Source: Faucicola osloensis_D (lineage in GTDB: Bacteria; Pseudomonadota; Gammaproteobacteria; Pseudomonadales; Moraxellaceae). From it: DNA of 64,000 nt. The stretch is taken from NCBI GenBank assembly GCA_020041925.1, contig CP083409.1. One strand, given 5' to 3'. Below the pieces are notes generated by a model. That model had not been told where the DNA came from and searched no databases. It saw only the letters and a list, made by a program, of their open reading frames with translations. The position numbers and the translations under genes were made by a program. Shown here in pieces: positions 25,695 to 35,130 of this stretch (within the stretch, counting starts at the first letter, position 1; the number at the start of each line of letters is the position of its first letter).

Positions 25695-25774
25695 TAGCCC
25701 AGTTGCTTGTGAACTAAGTTACTTATGAGCCAAGTTACTTATGAACTAAGTTACTTATGAACTAAGTTATTTGC
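25695..25774. repeat. 16-bp tandem array running into the lpd stop codon
   Basis: Five units with a 16-bp period: a degenerate unit at 25695-25710, GAACTAAGTTACTTAT at 25711-25726, GAGCCAAGTTACTTAT at 25727-25742, an exact copy at 25743-25758, and GAACTAAGTTATTTGC at 25759-25774. The last includes the lpd stop (TAA, 25767-25769). Duplication of the gene end is the simplest reading. Confidence 0.93.
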
Positions 25775-27215
25775 GTTTACGTTGAATCGCATGAATCGCA
25801 CGACCATCCGCTGATAGTACCGCCTCGTGTACCGCTTCAGAAATGGTTGGGTGAGCAAACGTCATCAACTGCAAATCTTCAATACTTGATACGAATTCCA
25901 TCGCAATCATGCCTTGATGAACGATATCGCCTGCACCCGCTGACACGACATGCATACCCAGTAAACGGTCCGTTTTGGCATCGGCGACCACTTTGATGAA
26001 GCCTTGAGCTTCACCAGCGGCTAACGCACGGCCATTGGCAGCTAAGCTGAATTGACCTGTTTTGACTTCATGACCTTGCTCTTTGGCTTGTTCTTCAGTC
26101 AAGCCAACCCATGCAATTTCTGGGTGTGTGTAAATCACGCTAATAATGGTATCATAATTGACTTGAACTTTTTCACCATGAATACGTTCAACTGCCATCA
26201 TGCCTTCTTCCATCGCTTTGTGTGCCAGCATTGGACCACGCACCAAGTCACCGATTGCATAGACGCCATCAAGGTTGGTTTGACAGAAGTCATTCACCGC
26301 TACTAAACCACGTTCAGTGAGCTCTACCCCTGAATTTTCACCAAGTAGGTTTTCTTTATAAGCACGACGACCCACACAAACGATGAGTTTATCGAAGGTT
26401 TCTTGTCCTGCTTGACCTTTGGCATCAAACGATACAAGCACCTTACCATTTTCTACTTGAGCCTGAGTGACTTTGGTATCAATACGGATGTCCATACCTT
26501 GGGCTTTTAGTAGTTTTGCAGCTTCTTTGCTCACGGCTTTGTCCGCCGCTGCTAAAAATTCTGGCATGGCTTCAAACACCACCACTTCACTACCCAAACG
26601 ACGCCATACCGAACCGAGTTCAAGACCAATCACACCACCGCCAATGACGCCTAGACGTGCGGGTACTTCGGTAAAGTCTAACGCGCCCGTTGAATCAACG
26701 ATATATTCGTTATCAATCGGGGCAACAGGGATATCAATGGGCACAGAACCAGAGGCTAAAATCACATTTTTAGCGGTAATAGTGGTAGGCGCAGAACCAT
26801 CTAATGGGGTAAATTCAACTTGTTTATCCGCACCTTTACCATCAAGTAATTTACCTGTACCTTGTAGCCAGTCAGCACCGTTACCTTTTAACAATGCAGC
26901 CACACCACCGGTTAATTGTTTAACGATAGCGTCTTTACGACTTAACATTTTGTTGATGTCAATCGCCACCTCACCTGTGGTGATACCGTGGTCGGCTAAA
27001 TCATGTTTGGTTGCTTCATAGCGATGTGAGCTGTCTAGCAATGCTTTTGAAGGAATACAACCGACGTTCAAACAGGTACCGCCTAACGCTGGCTCGCCTT
27101 TATTAATACGTTTTTCGATACAAGCCACGCTCATACCCAGTTGTCCTGCACGGATAGCTGCTTCATAGCCACCAGGGCCACCACCGATAATTACCAAATC
27201 ATAGCTTTCTTTCAT
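25767..27215 (-). CDS. lpd: Dihydrolipoyl dehydrogenase (E3)
   Basis: 482 residues from the ATG at 27215. An in-frame TTG four codons upstream is less likely because GGTGAAG sits correctly before the ATG. FAD-binding DLVIIGGGPGGYEAAIRA is at the N-terminus. The redox disulfide is GGTCLNVGCIPSK (about 45-57), the NAD domain has RLGVIGGGVIGLELGSVW, the second FAD contact is DGVYAIGDLVRGPMLAHKA, and the catalytic His-Glu pair is in FAHPTISEAVHEAVL. It reoxidises lipoamide in 2-oxoglutarate dehydrogenase and related complexes. A terminator separates it from sucB, so it may also be transcribed independently. Confidence 0.97.
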   Translation of the reverse strand: MKESYDLVIIGGGPGGYEAAIRAGQLGMSVACIEKRINKGEPALGGTCLNVGCIPSKALLDSSHRYEATKHDLADHGITTGEVAIDINKMLSRKDAIVKQLTGGVAALLKGNGADWLQGTGKLLDGKGADKQVEFTPLDGSAPTTITAKNVILASGSVPIDIPVAPIDNEYIVDSTGALDFTEVPARLGVIGGGVIGLELGSVWRRLGSEVVVFEAMPEFLAAADKAVSKEAAKLLKAQGMDIRIDTKVTQAQVENGKVLVSFDAKGQAGQETFDKLIVCVGRRAYKENLLGENSGVELTERGLVAVNDFCQTNLDGVYAIGDLVRGPMLAHKAMEEGMMAVERIHGEKVQVNYDTIISVIYTHPEIAWVGLTEEQAKEQGHEVKTGQFSLAANGRALAAGEAQGFIKVVADAKTDRLLGMHVVSAGAGDIVHQGMIAMEFVSSIEDLQLMTFAHPTISEAVHEAVLSADGRAIHAIQRKRK

Positions 27216-27260
27216 AATCTTCACCAAAAATTTGAGTTGTTATTGTTAAAGTTGTTAAAC

Positions 27261-27300
27261 AAAAAAGCCTGTATCAACAGTTGCCAATACAGGCTTTTTT
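27261..27300. terminator. Bidirectional intrinsic terminator between sucB and lpd
   Basis: AAAAAAGCCTGTAT (27261-27274) pairs exactly with ATACAGGCTTTTTT (27287-27300), 12-nt loop. On the minus strand it starts 2 bp after the sucB stop and ends in U6. It should terminate or attenuate sucAB transcription before lpd. Confidence 0.93.
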
Positions 27301-27302
27301 CA

Positions 27303-28538
27303 TTATAAATCGAGAAGTAGCATCGCTGGGTTTTCAACCAATTCTTTGATAGTCACCAAGAACTGTACCGCTTCTTTACCGTCGATTAAACGGTGGTCAT
27401 ACGACAACGCCAAGTACATCATAGGTAGAATTACCACTTCGCCATTAACCGCCATTGGGCGTTCTTTAGTCGCGTGCATACCCAAAATTGCTGTTTGTGG
27501 TGGATTGATGATTGGGGTTGACATGAGTGAACCAAATACCCCACCATTGGTAATGGTGAAGGTACCACCCGTCATGTCTTCAATGCCTAATTTGCCTTCA
27601 CGCGCTTTTGATGCATAGTTACCAATCGCACGTTCGATATCTGCCATACCCATTTGGTCAGTGTCACGTAATACCGGCACCACAAGACCACGGTCGCTAG
27701 ATACCGCAACACCCACATCATAATAACCATGATAAACGATATCGCTACCATCAATAGAGGCATTTACCGCTGGGAAACGTTTTAACGCTTCAGTAGCAGC
27801 TTTTACAAACAATGACATAAAGCCTAGTTTTACACCATGACGTTTTTCAAAACGCTCTTTGAACTCACCACGTAAGTCCATGATAGGTTTCATGTTCACT
27901 TCGTTAAACGTGGTCAACATCGCAGTTTCTTGGGTAGCGGCTAACAGACGCTCAGCAACACGGGCGCGTAAACGGGTCATTGGCACACGTTTGTCTGCAC
28001 GTTGACCGACGGCATTGGCAACCACTTGACCGTTGTCTGCTTTAATTGCATTGTTGGCTTTTAAGGTTGGGTTTGCCATGTCTTCTTTGGTCACACGGCC
28101 GCCACGACCTGAACCTTCAACGTTTGCAGGATTGACACCTGTGGTATTCGCTGCTTTACGAACCGCTGGACTTTGGTCTTTATAATCTGCTTCAGCAGTC
28201 GCTTGAGCGGTAGGCGCTTGTTGTGCAGCTGCAGGCGCGGCTTCAGCTTGGGCAGCCGGTGCTTGGGTTTCGGCAGGTTGGCTTGCTGATGCAGCTGCGG
28301 TTGCGCCTTCAGTCAGCTCACCGATGACTTCAGCAGAAAGCACTGTGTCATCAACTTGTTTGAGAATTTTGCTAAGCACGCCGTCAGCTTGTGCCACCAC
28401 TTCCATCACAACTTTATCGGTTTCGATTTCACACAATACAGCGTCACGGCTTACTTGATCGCCTTCATTAAAATTCCAAGCAACAATTGTACCGTCAGCA
28501 ACGGACTCTGGGAAAACGGGGACTTTAATCTCACTCAT
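27303..28538 (-). CDS. sucB: 2-oxoglutarate dehydrogenase E2, dihydrolipoyl succinyltransferase SucB
   Basis: 411 residues. The lipoyl domain (1-78) has the lipoylated Lys in ETDKVVMEVVA. An Ala/Pro/Gln-rich linker spans about 80-120. The E1/E3-binding domain has SPAVRKAANTTGVN and GSGRGGRVTKEDM. The catalytic domain (about 180-411) ends with YDHRLIDGKEAVQFL, containing the HxxxDG motif. It forms the 24-subunit core of the complex. It follows sucA by 140 bp; a hairpin lies in between, and a terminator stands directly after it. Confidence 0.97.
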   Translation of the reverse strand: MSEIKVPVFPESVADGTIVAWNFNEGDQVSRDAVLCEIETDKVVMEVVAQADGVLSKILKQVDDTVLSAEVIGELTEGATAAASASQPAETQAPAAQAEAAPAAAQQAPTAQATAEADYKDQSPAVRKAANTTGVNPANVEGSGRGGRVTKEDMANPTLKANNAIKADNGQVVANAVGQRADKRVPMTRLRARVAERLLAATQETAMLTTFNEVNMKPIMDLRGEFKERFEKRHGVKLGFMSLFVKAATEALKRFPAVNASIDGSDIVYHGYYDVGVAVSSDRGLVVPVLRDTDQMGMADIERAIGNYASKAREGKLGIEDMTGGTFTITNGGVFGSLMSTPIINPPQTAILGMHATKERPMAVNGEVVILPMMYLALSYDHRLIDGKEAVQFLVTIKELVENPAMLLLDL

Positions 28539-28635
28539 GGAAAACTCCTAGTTAATTTCACATTCTTTCATTTTTAATGGGTTAAATTCATTGTTGTCTT
28601 AGCACTCGGCGCAATTGCCTATACCAAAAACCAAG

Positions 28636-28670
28636 AAGGATTAGTACGCATCTATTAAGTACTAATCCTT
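28636..28670. promoter_or_regulatory. Perfect 12-bp inverted repeat between sucA and sucB
   Basis: AAGGATTAGTAC (28636-28647) and GTACTAATCCTT (28659-28670) are exact complements around an 11-nt spacer, 8 bp after the sucA stop. Flanks lack a long U run. It would form a stable intercistronic mRNA hairpin, possibly protecting or attenuating the sucA message. Confidence 0.75.
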
Positions 28671-28678
28671 TAAAACGC

Positions 28679-31621
28679 TTAGTCAGTCGCTTGTTTTTCT
28701 GCGATTTCCGCTTTAGCTTCTAGCTTGTCTTCGGTCGAATCTTCATTCTTTGGCAAACCCAATGCTTCGTTGATAACTTTTTGTTGTTGAGCAACGTGCA
28801 TTTGCATCGAACCTGCGGCAGGTGCTGCTGATGAAGGACGAGCCACTGGCTCAAGCAAGTAGGCTTTGGTCGGACGAGTCGCTGGTTTTGGCGGTGCAAT
28901 CAAACGGAATAAGTGCGGTGCTAGATAGTACCAAGCGCCTTGGTTACGTGGCTCTTCTTGTGTCCACACAATGCCTTCAAGGTTTGGATATTTCGCCACT
29001 TCTTCCAAAATACGTGCTTCAGGTAATGGATAAAGCTGCTCGATACGCACAATCGCTACGTGATTGAGACCCAATTCACGACGTTTTTCAAGCAAGTCAT
29101 AATATACCTTACCGCCACACAACACTAAACGCGTCACTTGGTTATTATCAAGTTGGTCAATCTCTGGAATCACGGTTTGGAACTGACCTTGCGCAAGCTC
29201 TTCAAGCGTTGACACTGCCAATTTATGACGTAGCAATGATTTTGGTGACATCACAATCAGCGGTTTACGCGCTGGGCGAACCACTTGTCGACGCAGGGCA
29301 TGGAAAATCTGTGCCGGGGTTGTGGGCGTAATTACTTGCATGTTGTCTTCGGCACATAGCTGCAAAAAACGCTCTAGGCGCGCTGATGAGTGCTCAGGAC
29401 CTTGACCTTCATAGCCGTGTGGTAACAGCATGGTCAAACCACATAGACGTTGCCATTTGGTTTCACCTGATGAAATAAATTGGTCAATAACTACTTGTGC
29501 CCCATTGACAAAGTCACCAAACTGCGCCTCCCAGATCACTAGCGCATTGGGTACTGTCGTTGCGTAACCATATTCAAACGCCAACACTGCTTCTTCTGAC
29601 AACAATGAGTTAAAGGTGTCAAAGCGTGCTTGGTTAGGGCTCATGTTGGCAAGTGGTACATACATACTGCCGTCTTTCATGTTGAAAATTTCTGAATGGC
29701 GATGTGAGAAAGTACCACGACCCACGTCTTCACCCGTAATACGGACAGGATAGCCTTCTTCGACCAGTGACGCATAAGCCAAGGTTTCTGCTGCACCCCA
29801 GTTCAATGGCTCTTGACCGGTTTGCATGGCTTTGCGCTGCTCAACCACTTTTTGCACTTGGCGTTGTAGCTCATAGCCTTCCGGCATTTGCGCCATTTTT
29901 TCACCATACGCTTTTAACTTGTTGATATCAACGCCCGTATCCCAATTGTCTTCAAGCTTATGACCAATGTAAGGAGTCCAATCTACATAGAGCGTTTTAT
30001 TTGGCTCACGCACGAGTGCGCTAGCAACATATTCGCCTTTATCGAGTGATTCACGGTAGTCATCTTCAAATGCCACAGCTTCTGCTTTGCTAATAACGCC
30101 TTCAGCAACCAATTTATTGGCAAATAGCTCACGAGTACTTGGCAGTTTTTTGATCACCGAATACATAAGTGGCTGAGTGGCTGAAGGTTCATCCGCTTCA
30201 TTGTGACCGTTACGACGGTAACAGTACATATCAATCACGATATCTTTATGGAAAGTTTGGCGATAGTCATGAGCAAGCTGCGCCATAAATACCACGGCTT
30301 CTGGATCGTCACCGTTTACATGAAAAATCGGTGCGTGTACCATCTTGGCAATGTCCGTACAATATTCAGTTGAACGCGCATCTTCTAAGCGGCTGGTGGT
30401 AAAACCCACTTGGTTATTGATAATAATATGCAGCGTACCACCTGTTGAGTAGGCACGGGTTTGTGACATTTGGAAAGTTTCTTGGTTGACACCTTGCCCG
30501 GCGAACGCGGCATCACCGTGTACCACGATTGGCAAAACGGCATCACCGGTTTTATCATGACGGCGTACTTGGCGGGCACGCACTGAACCAAGCAATACAG
30601 GCGATACAATTTCAAGATGTGAGGGGTTAAATGCCAATGCCAAGTGCGCTTCGCCACCCGGTGTCATCACGTTGGATGAATAACCATTGTGGTATTTTAC
30701 GTCACCTGAACCCACGGTCGGTTGTTTTTTACCATCAAACTCATCAAACAAATCTTTGGGATTTTTACCTAAGATATTCACTAATAAATTTAAACGCCCA
30801 CGGTGCGCCATACCGATAACCATTTCTTTGGTACCGTTTTCACCCGCACGCTGAATCATTTCATTGACCATCGGAATAAAGCTTTCACCACCCTCAAGAC
30901 CAAAACGTTTCACACCGGTATATTTACGCGCTAAGTATTTTTCTAACCCTTCCGCTGCGGTCAAACGCTCAAGGATAGATTTACGTTTTTCATTGTCAAA
31001 TTTGACATAGCCCAGATTTTGTTCAAGGTATTTTTCAATCCAGCGTTTTTCTTTGGCAGTGGTGACGTGGAAATATTCTGCACCGATGCTGCCACAATAA
31101 ACTCGCTCTAACACTTGAATGATTTCACGCAGTGTAGCTTTGTCTTTACCGATATTTAGGTCACTGACAGGGTATACAGTATCTAAATCCGCTTCAGAAA
31201 GACCATAGTAAGCTAAAGTCAATTCTTCAACTTCGGGACGTGGCATCAGTCCTAAGGGATCTAGATTAGCAATACGATGCCCACGACGGCGATAACTGGT
31301 AATCAGTTTTTGCACGCCCATTTGGTTGTCCGCAAATTCGCGAATTTCAGAAGGGCTGACGGCGCCTACAGCTGATTGACCGGCAACTTTGTGGGCAGTG
31401 GTGTTGCGAGCTAATAGCAAAAATTGGTCTTGGATAGTATGGTGAAGGGCGTTTTTATCATCCTCTTTGGCAAACTGCGCAAAGTAAGGAATATATTTTT
31501 CATCAACGCTCTGTGGATCTTGAAGATACTGTTCATACAGTGATTCAAGATAGGCTGCGTTATCTGCGGACAGTTCGGTAAACTGAGCAGATGAGACAGA
31601 AGTTTGGTTTTGATTAGCCAT
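28679..31621 (-). CDS. sucA: 2-oxoglutarate dehydrogenase E1 component SucA
   Basis: 980 residues from the ATG at 31621. The frame is open 25 codons further, but MANQNQTSVSSAQFTELS resembles family starts. E1 decarboxylates 2-oxoglutarate with thiamine diphosphate. Seen: the N-terminal SYLESLYEQYLQDP-like E2-binding segment (AAYLESLYEQYL), RFGLEGGESFIP, GMAHRGRLNLLVNILGK, HGDAAFAGQGVNQETF (ThDP site), YRRNGHNEADEPSATQPLMY and the C-terminal WTQEEPRNQGAW. Length is somewhat above E. coli (933) because of a C-terminal extension of about 45 residues rich in Ala, Glu and Lys. It is followed by sucB. Confidence 0.97.
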   Translation of the reverse strand: MANQNQTSVSSAQFTELSADNAAYLESLYEQYLQDPQSVDEKYIPYFAQFAKEDDKNALHHTIQDQFLLLARNTTAHKVAGQSAVGAVSPSEIREFADNQMGVQKLITSYRRRGHRIANLDPLGLMPRPEVEELTLAYYGLSEADLDTVYPVSDLNIGKDKATLREIIQVLERVYCGSIGAEYFHVTTAKEKRWIEKYLEQNLGYVKFDNEKRKSILERLTAAEGLEKYLARKYTGVKRFGLEGGESFIPMVNEMIQRAGENGTKEMVIGMAHRGRLNLLVNILGKNPKDLFDEFDGKKQPTVGSGDVKYHNGYSSNVMTPGGEAHLALAFNPSHLEIVSPVLLGSVRARQVRRHDKTGDAVLPIVVHGDAAFAGQGVNQETFQMSQTRAYSTGGTLHIIINNQVGFTTSRLEDARSTEYCTDIAKMVHAPIFHVNGDDPEAVVFMAQLAHDYRQTFHKDIVIDMYCYRRNGHNEADEPSATQPLMYSVIKKLPSTRELFANKLVAEGVISKAEAVAFEDDYRESLDKGEYVASALVREPNKTLYVDWTPYIGHKLEDNWDTGVDINKLKAYGEKMAQMPEGYELQRQVQKVVEQRKAMQTGQEPLNWGAAETLAYASLVEEGYPVRITGEDVGRGTFSHRHSEIFNMKDGSMYVPLANMSPNQARFDTFNSLLSEEAVLAFEYGYATTVPNALVIWEAQFGDFVNGAQVVIDQFISSGETKWQRLCGLTMLLPHGYEGQGPEHSSARLERFLQLCAEDNMQVITPTTPAQIFHALRRQVVRPARKPLIVMSPKSLLRHKLAVSTLEELAQGQFQTVIPEIDQLDNNQVTRLVLCGGKVYYDLLEKRRELGLNHVAIVRIEQLYPLPEARILEEVAKYPNLEGIVWTQEEPRNQGAWYYLAPHLFRLIAPPKPATRPTKAYLLEPVARPSSAAPAAGSMQMHVAQQQKVINEALGLPKNEDSTEDKLEAKAEIAEKQATD

Positions 31622-31934
31622 GATTCTTTCTACTGTAGTATTTAAAGGTGGAAATAAAAATTTTAGGGAATAGCCTAGCATTTTTATAATTAACAAAAAA
31701 TTTTGTTAAGGTAATAGTTACCATTCATTTACTAAATATAGCGATTCACGCGGCTTGGCGTGTGGAGAAATGGCTATCAAATGGTAGTAAAAGAAGAGTA
31801 ATGTGAAAGTTAGTTTTCTCCTTCCTTAGAAAACCTAAATGAATATTCCCTATAGATACCTATCGTATATTATACAAAATTAATGATAATTTATCTCATT
31901 CATTAGGCTGAAAAGGTATAAAAAATATTATGAC

Positions 31935-32000
31935 ATTGGGATATCATTTATTACTTTCATTAATAGATAGCCAATTACTATTAATTTATCACATCCCAAT
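31935..32000. repeat. Nested inverted repeats next to the sdhB terminator
   Basis: ATTGGGAT (31935-31942) pairs with ATCCCAAT (31993-32000). Inside it TTAATAG (31960-31966) pairs with CTATTAA (31978-31984). Together they give a two-part hairpin of 66 nt abutting the terminator. Confidence 0.6.
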
Positions 32001-32001
32001 A

Positions 32002-32031
32002 AAAAAAGCCCTGTCGATACAGAGCTTTTTT
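32002..32031 (-). terminator. Intrinsic terminator of sdhCDAB
   Basis: AAAAAAGCCCTGT (32002-32014) and ACAGAGCTTTTTT (32019-32031) pair with one mismatch around a 4-nt loop. On the minus strand it ends in U6, 18 bp after the sdhB stop. Confidence 0.88.
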
Positions 32032-32048
32032 GTCACCAAACTGTGGTA

Positions 32049-32759
32049 CTAACCTGCTTGGTCTAACAGCATGTTACGTAAGTGACCAATCGCTTTGGTA
32101 GGATTCAAACCTTTTGGACAAACCGACACACAGTTCATGATGCCACGGCAACGGAACAAGCTAAATGGGTCGTCTAAACGTGCTAAACGCTCCTGTGTGC
32201 TAGTATCACGGCTATCTGCCACAAAGCGGTAGCCATTCAATAAGGCAGATGGACCTAAGAACTTGTCTGGGTTCCACCAGAATGATGGACAGCTGGTTGA
32301 ACAACACGCACATAGAATACATTCATATAGACCGTTTAACTTTTCGCGGTCTTCAGGTGATTGTAGACGTTCAGTCGGTGGCGCTGGCTGGTCATTAATC
32401 AAGTACGGATGAACTTTTTCATATTGCTCATAGAATTGGTTCATATCTACCACTAAGTCGCGCACGACAGGTAAACCAGGTAGCGGGCGTAAGGTAATTT
32501 TTTGTGGTAGCGTGTTCATGTTGATAAGACATGATAGACCGTTTTTACCATTGATGTTCATACCGTCAGAGCCACAAATACCTTCACGGCACGAACGGCG
32601 GAAACTGATGGTTTCGTCCATTTTTTTCAAACGGACAAGTACGTCTAATAACATACGGTCAGAGTCTAAAAGCTCAATTTGGTATGTCTGCATACGTGGT
32701 GCTGCGTCTTTATCTGGATCGTAGCGGAAAATCTCGATGGTGCGAGTACCTCTGCTCAT
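32049..32759 (-). CDS. sdhB: Succinate dehydrogenase iron-sulfur subunit SdhB
   Basis: 236 residues from the ATG at 32759; residues further upstream in the frame are not family-like. The N-terminal ferredoxin domain has SCREGICGSDGMNING for the 2Fe-2S cluster. The C-terminal domain has CILCACCSTSCPSFWWNPDKF (4Fe-4S) and CRGIMNCVSVCPKGLNP (3Fe-4S). It carries electrons from FAD to ubiquinone. It is last of sdhCDAB, 76 bp after sdhA, and is followed by a terminator. Confidence 0.97.
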   Translation of the reverse strand: MSRGTRTIEIFRYDPDKDAAPRMQTYQIELLDSDRMLLDVLVRLKKMDETISFRRSCREGICGSDGMNINGKNGLSCLINMNTLPQKITLRPLPGLPVVRDLVVDMNQFYEQYEKVHPYLINDQPAPPTERLQSPEDREKLNGLYECILCACCSTSCPSFWWNPDKFLGPSALLNGYRFVADSRDTSTQERLARLDDPFSLFRCRGIMNCVSVCPKGLNPTKAIGHLRNMLLDQAG

Positions 32760-32835
32760 AATGCTAAACTCCACACGTTTATGGTATTGGTTTATACGGC
32801 CTTTACAATAGTTTGCAAAGACCAAAAAATATTAA

Positions 32836-34689
32836 TTAGAATGTACGTACTTTTGGCTCAACATAATCTACAGTCAGTGGACTCTTGCGAACAGGTTTAT
32901 AGATAACACGGTTACCTTCAGAGAACCAAAGGGTATGTTTCATCCATTCGTGGTCATTACGACCAAGCGGCGCATACGCATCATCTGCCGCACGTTCGTA
33001 GTCAACGACGGTGTGTGCGCCACGACATTCTTGACGCAGGGAAGCTGAAATCATTGTCGCTTTGGCAACTTCATAGAGATTCGCCACTTCAAGCGCTTCA
33101 ATACGTGCGGTATTAAACACTTGTGATTTATCAGCTAGGTGAAGACTATTGACCTGGCTTTCAAGTGCCAAGATTTTTTGTACGCCTTCATTCATTGACG
33201 CTTGGGTACGGAATACACCTGCGTGTTGCTGCATGGTACGGCGGATTTCGTCAGCCACATCTTGCGCATTTAGCCCTTGAGTAGATTGCTGTAACACATT
33301 CAAACGCGCCAAGGTTTTGTCAAGAACACGCGGTGATAATGGCTCATAGTCATGACGGTCAGCGGCATGGAACTCATCGATGATATGTTGACCCGCTGCA
33401 CGACCAAATACTACCAAGTCTAGTAGTGAGTTTGTACCTAGACGGTTGGCGCCGTGAACGGATACACATGAACATTCACCAATCGCATATAAGCCTTTCA
33501 CGATTTTTTGCTCGGCATATAGACCATCAGCATCGGTACCGGCTTCAAGGTCTGGCATTACCACTTGACCATGAATATTGGTTGGGATACCTCCCATTTG
33601 GTAATGGATAGTCGGTACAACTGGGATTGGCTCTTTGGTAATGTCAACATTCGCGAAGTTTTTACCAATTTCATAAACCGATGGTAAACGCTTCATGATG
33701 GTATCCACACCTAAGTGCGTCATATCAAGTACCACATAATCACCCTGTGGACCACAACCGCGACCTTCTTTGATCTCTTGGTCCATTGAACGTGATACAA
33801 AGTCACGCGGTGCCAAATCTTTTAGGGTTGGTGCATAGCGCTCCATAAAGGCTTCGCCATCTTTATTGCGAAGTAACGCACCTTCACCACGACAACCTTC
33901 GGTCAATAATACGCCCGCACCTGCAACGCCTGTTGGGTGAAATTGCCAAAATTCCATATCTTGTAGTGGAATACCCGCACGCACTGCCATACCTAGACCG
34001 TCACCGGTGTTAATAAAGGCATTAGTGGACGCAGCGAAAATACGACCTGCACCGCCCGTTGCTAGTACAGTTGTTTTCGCTTGGAATACCGCAACACGAC
34101 CTGTTTCTTGCTCCAGCGCTATAACGCCGTTAATGTCGCCTTTGCTATCTTTAACCAAATCTAGCGCAATCCACTCGATAAAAAACTCTGTGCCTTGCTC
34201 AAGATTTTTTTGATATAGCGTATGCAATAACGCATGACCTGTACGGTCAGCTGCCGCACACGCACGTTGTACCGCTTTTTCACCGTAGTTGGCAGTATGT
34301 CCACCAAAGGGACGCTGATAAATCGTACCGTCCGCGTTACGGTCAAATGGCATACCCATATGCTCAAGTTCGTATACCACTTTTGGTGCTTCACGGCACA
34401 TATACTCGATGGCGTCTTGGTCACCTAACCAGTCAGAACCTTTGATGGTGTCATAAAAGTGAAAGTGCCAGTTATCATCACTCATGTTACCCAAACTTGC
34501 GCCAATACCACCTTGCGCAGCAACCGTGTGAGAACGCGTTGGGAACACTTTGGTTAATACCGCAACATTCATACCGCCACGCGCCAATTGTAGCGACGCA
34601 CGCATACCAGAGCCACCGCCGCCAACGATAACCGCATCGAAGGTTAAGGTTTGAATATTGCTAATGGTGTTGTCTTGTTTTGTTGCCAT
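32836..34689 (-). CDS. sdhA: Succinate dehydrogenase flavoprotein subunit SdhA
   Basis: 617 residues. FAD-binding FDAVIVGGGGSGMRASLQLA leads to FPTRSHTVAAQGGIGASLGN, which holds the His that carries covalent FAD. The active site includes QFHPTGVAGAGVLLTEGCRGEGA and the Arg in ECSCVSVHGANRLGTNSLLDL. The C-terminal domain has RQECRGAHTVVDY. It oxidises succinate to fumarate at the inner membrane. It lies 105 bp after sdhD and precedes sdhB. Confidence 0.98.
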   Translation of the reverse strand: MATKQDNTISNIQTLTFDAVIVGGGGSGMRASLQLARGGMNVAVLTKVFPTRSHTVAAQGGIGASLGNMSDDNWHFHFYDTIKGSDWLGDQDAIEYMCREAPKVVYELEHMGMPFDRNADGTIYQRPFGGHTANYGEKAVQRACAAADRTGHALLHTLYQKNLEQGTEFFIEWIALDLVKDSKGDINGVIALEQETGRVAVFQAKTTVLATGGAGRIFAASTNAFINTGDGLGMAVRAGIPLQDMEFWQFHPTGVAGAGVLLTEGCRGEGALLRNKDGEAFMERYAPTLKDLAPRDFVSRSMDQEIKEGRGCGPQGDYVVLDMTHLGVDTIMKRLPSVYEIGKNFANVDITKEPIPVVPTIHYQMGGIPTNIHGQVVMPDLEAGTDADGLYAEQKIVKGLYAIGECSCVSVHGANRLGTNSLLDLVVFGRAAGQHIIDEFHAADRHDYEPLSPRVLDKTLARLNVLQQSTQGLNAQDVADEIRRTMQQHAGVFRTQASMNEGVQKILALESQVNSLHLADKSQVFNTARIEALEVANLYEVAKATMISASLRQECRGAHTVVDYERAADDAYAPLGRNDHEWMKHTLWFSEGNRVIYKPVRKSPLTVDYVEPKVRTF

Positions 34690-34794
34690 TGCTTTAATTT
34701 CCTAAATGATGGTTCGATTTTATCCACATAAATGCTTAAAAGCCCTGAGGTCGAAATCGATAAATACGTTAACAAAATTTATCTAACAGGATGT

Positions 34795-35130
34795 TTAGAA
34801 GAAAATCATCACGCCCCAAAATAAATAAACCAAGACTGCAAGAATCATGGCAGATTGCAGCACAAAACGTAAACCATTTGACTTAACGTAGTCTGTTAAT
34901 ACAGTCCACATCCCTACCCACGCATGACCCACTAATGCTAGTATCATCAATAGCGTAAATAAGCGCATCGGTAGGCTTAGCATAAAGCCTTGCCATAATT
35001 CAAACGTTGGTTGGTGGGTTAAGAACCAGCCCAACATTACCAATGAATAAACTGCCAATACAACCGCACTAATACGTTGTACCACCCAATCGCGAGAGCC
35101 TGAGCCTGTTAAACCTGTTGCACTTTTCAT
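34795..35130 (-). CDS. sdhD: Succinate dehydrogenase membrane anchor subunit SdhD
   Basis: 111 residues from the ATG at 35130, whose A is the last base of the sdhC stop (TAATG overlap), so translation is coupled. Three membrane segments are visible (about 18-36, 50-72 and 85-108). SRDWVVQRISAVVLAVYSLVML is the typical first segment, and GHAWVGMWTVLTDYV contains the haem-ligand region with conserved His and the Asp-Tyr pair near the quinone site. The reading frame also runs upstream inside sdhC, but that part is not SdhD-like. Confidence 0.94.
   Translation of the reverse strand: MKSATGLTGSGSRDWVVQRISAVVLAVYSLVMLGWFLTHQPTFELWQGFMLSLPMRLFTLLMILALVGHAWVGMWTVLTDYVKSNGLRFVLQSAMILAVLVYLFWGVMIFF

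Larger units (their letters stand above)
31622..32048. other. Intergenic region between sdhB and sucA
   Basis: 427 bp of AT-rich DNA. It holds the sdhB terminator at 32002-32031, a nested inverted repeat at 31935-32000 and, by position, the sucA promoter in 31640-31930. I cannot name a single sigma70 box with confidence. No gene is visible. Confidence 0.6.

Noticed and set aside
25695..25774. CRISPR-like array
   Set aside because: Units are directly adjacent with no spacers, so it is a simple tandem repeat.
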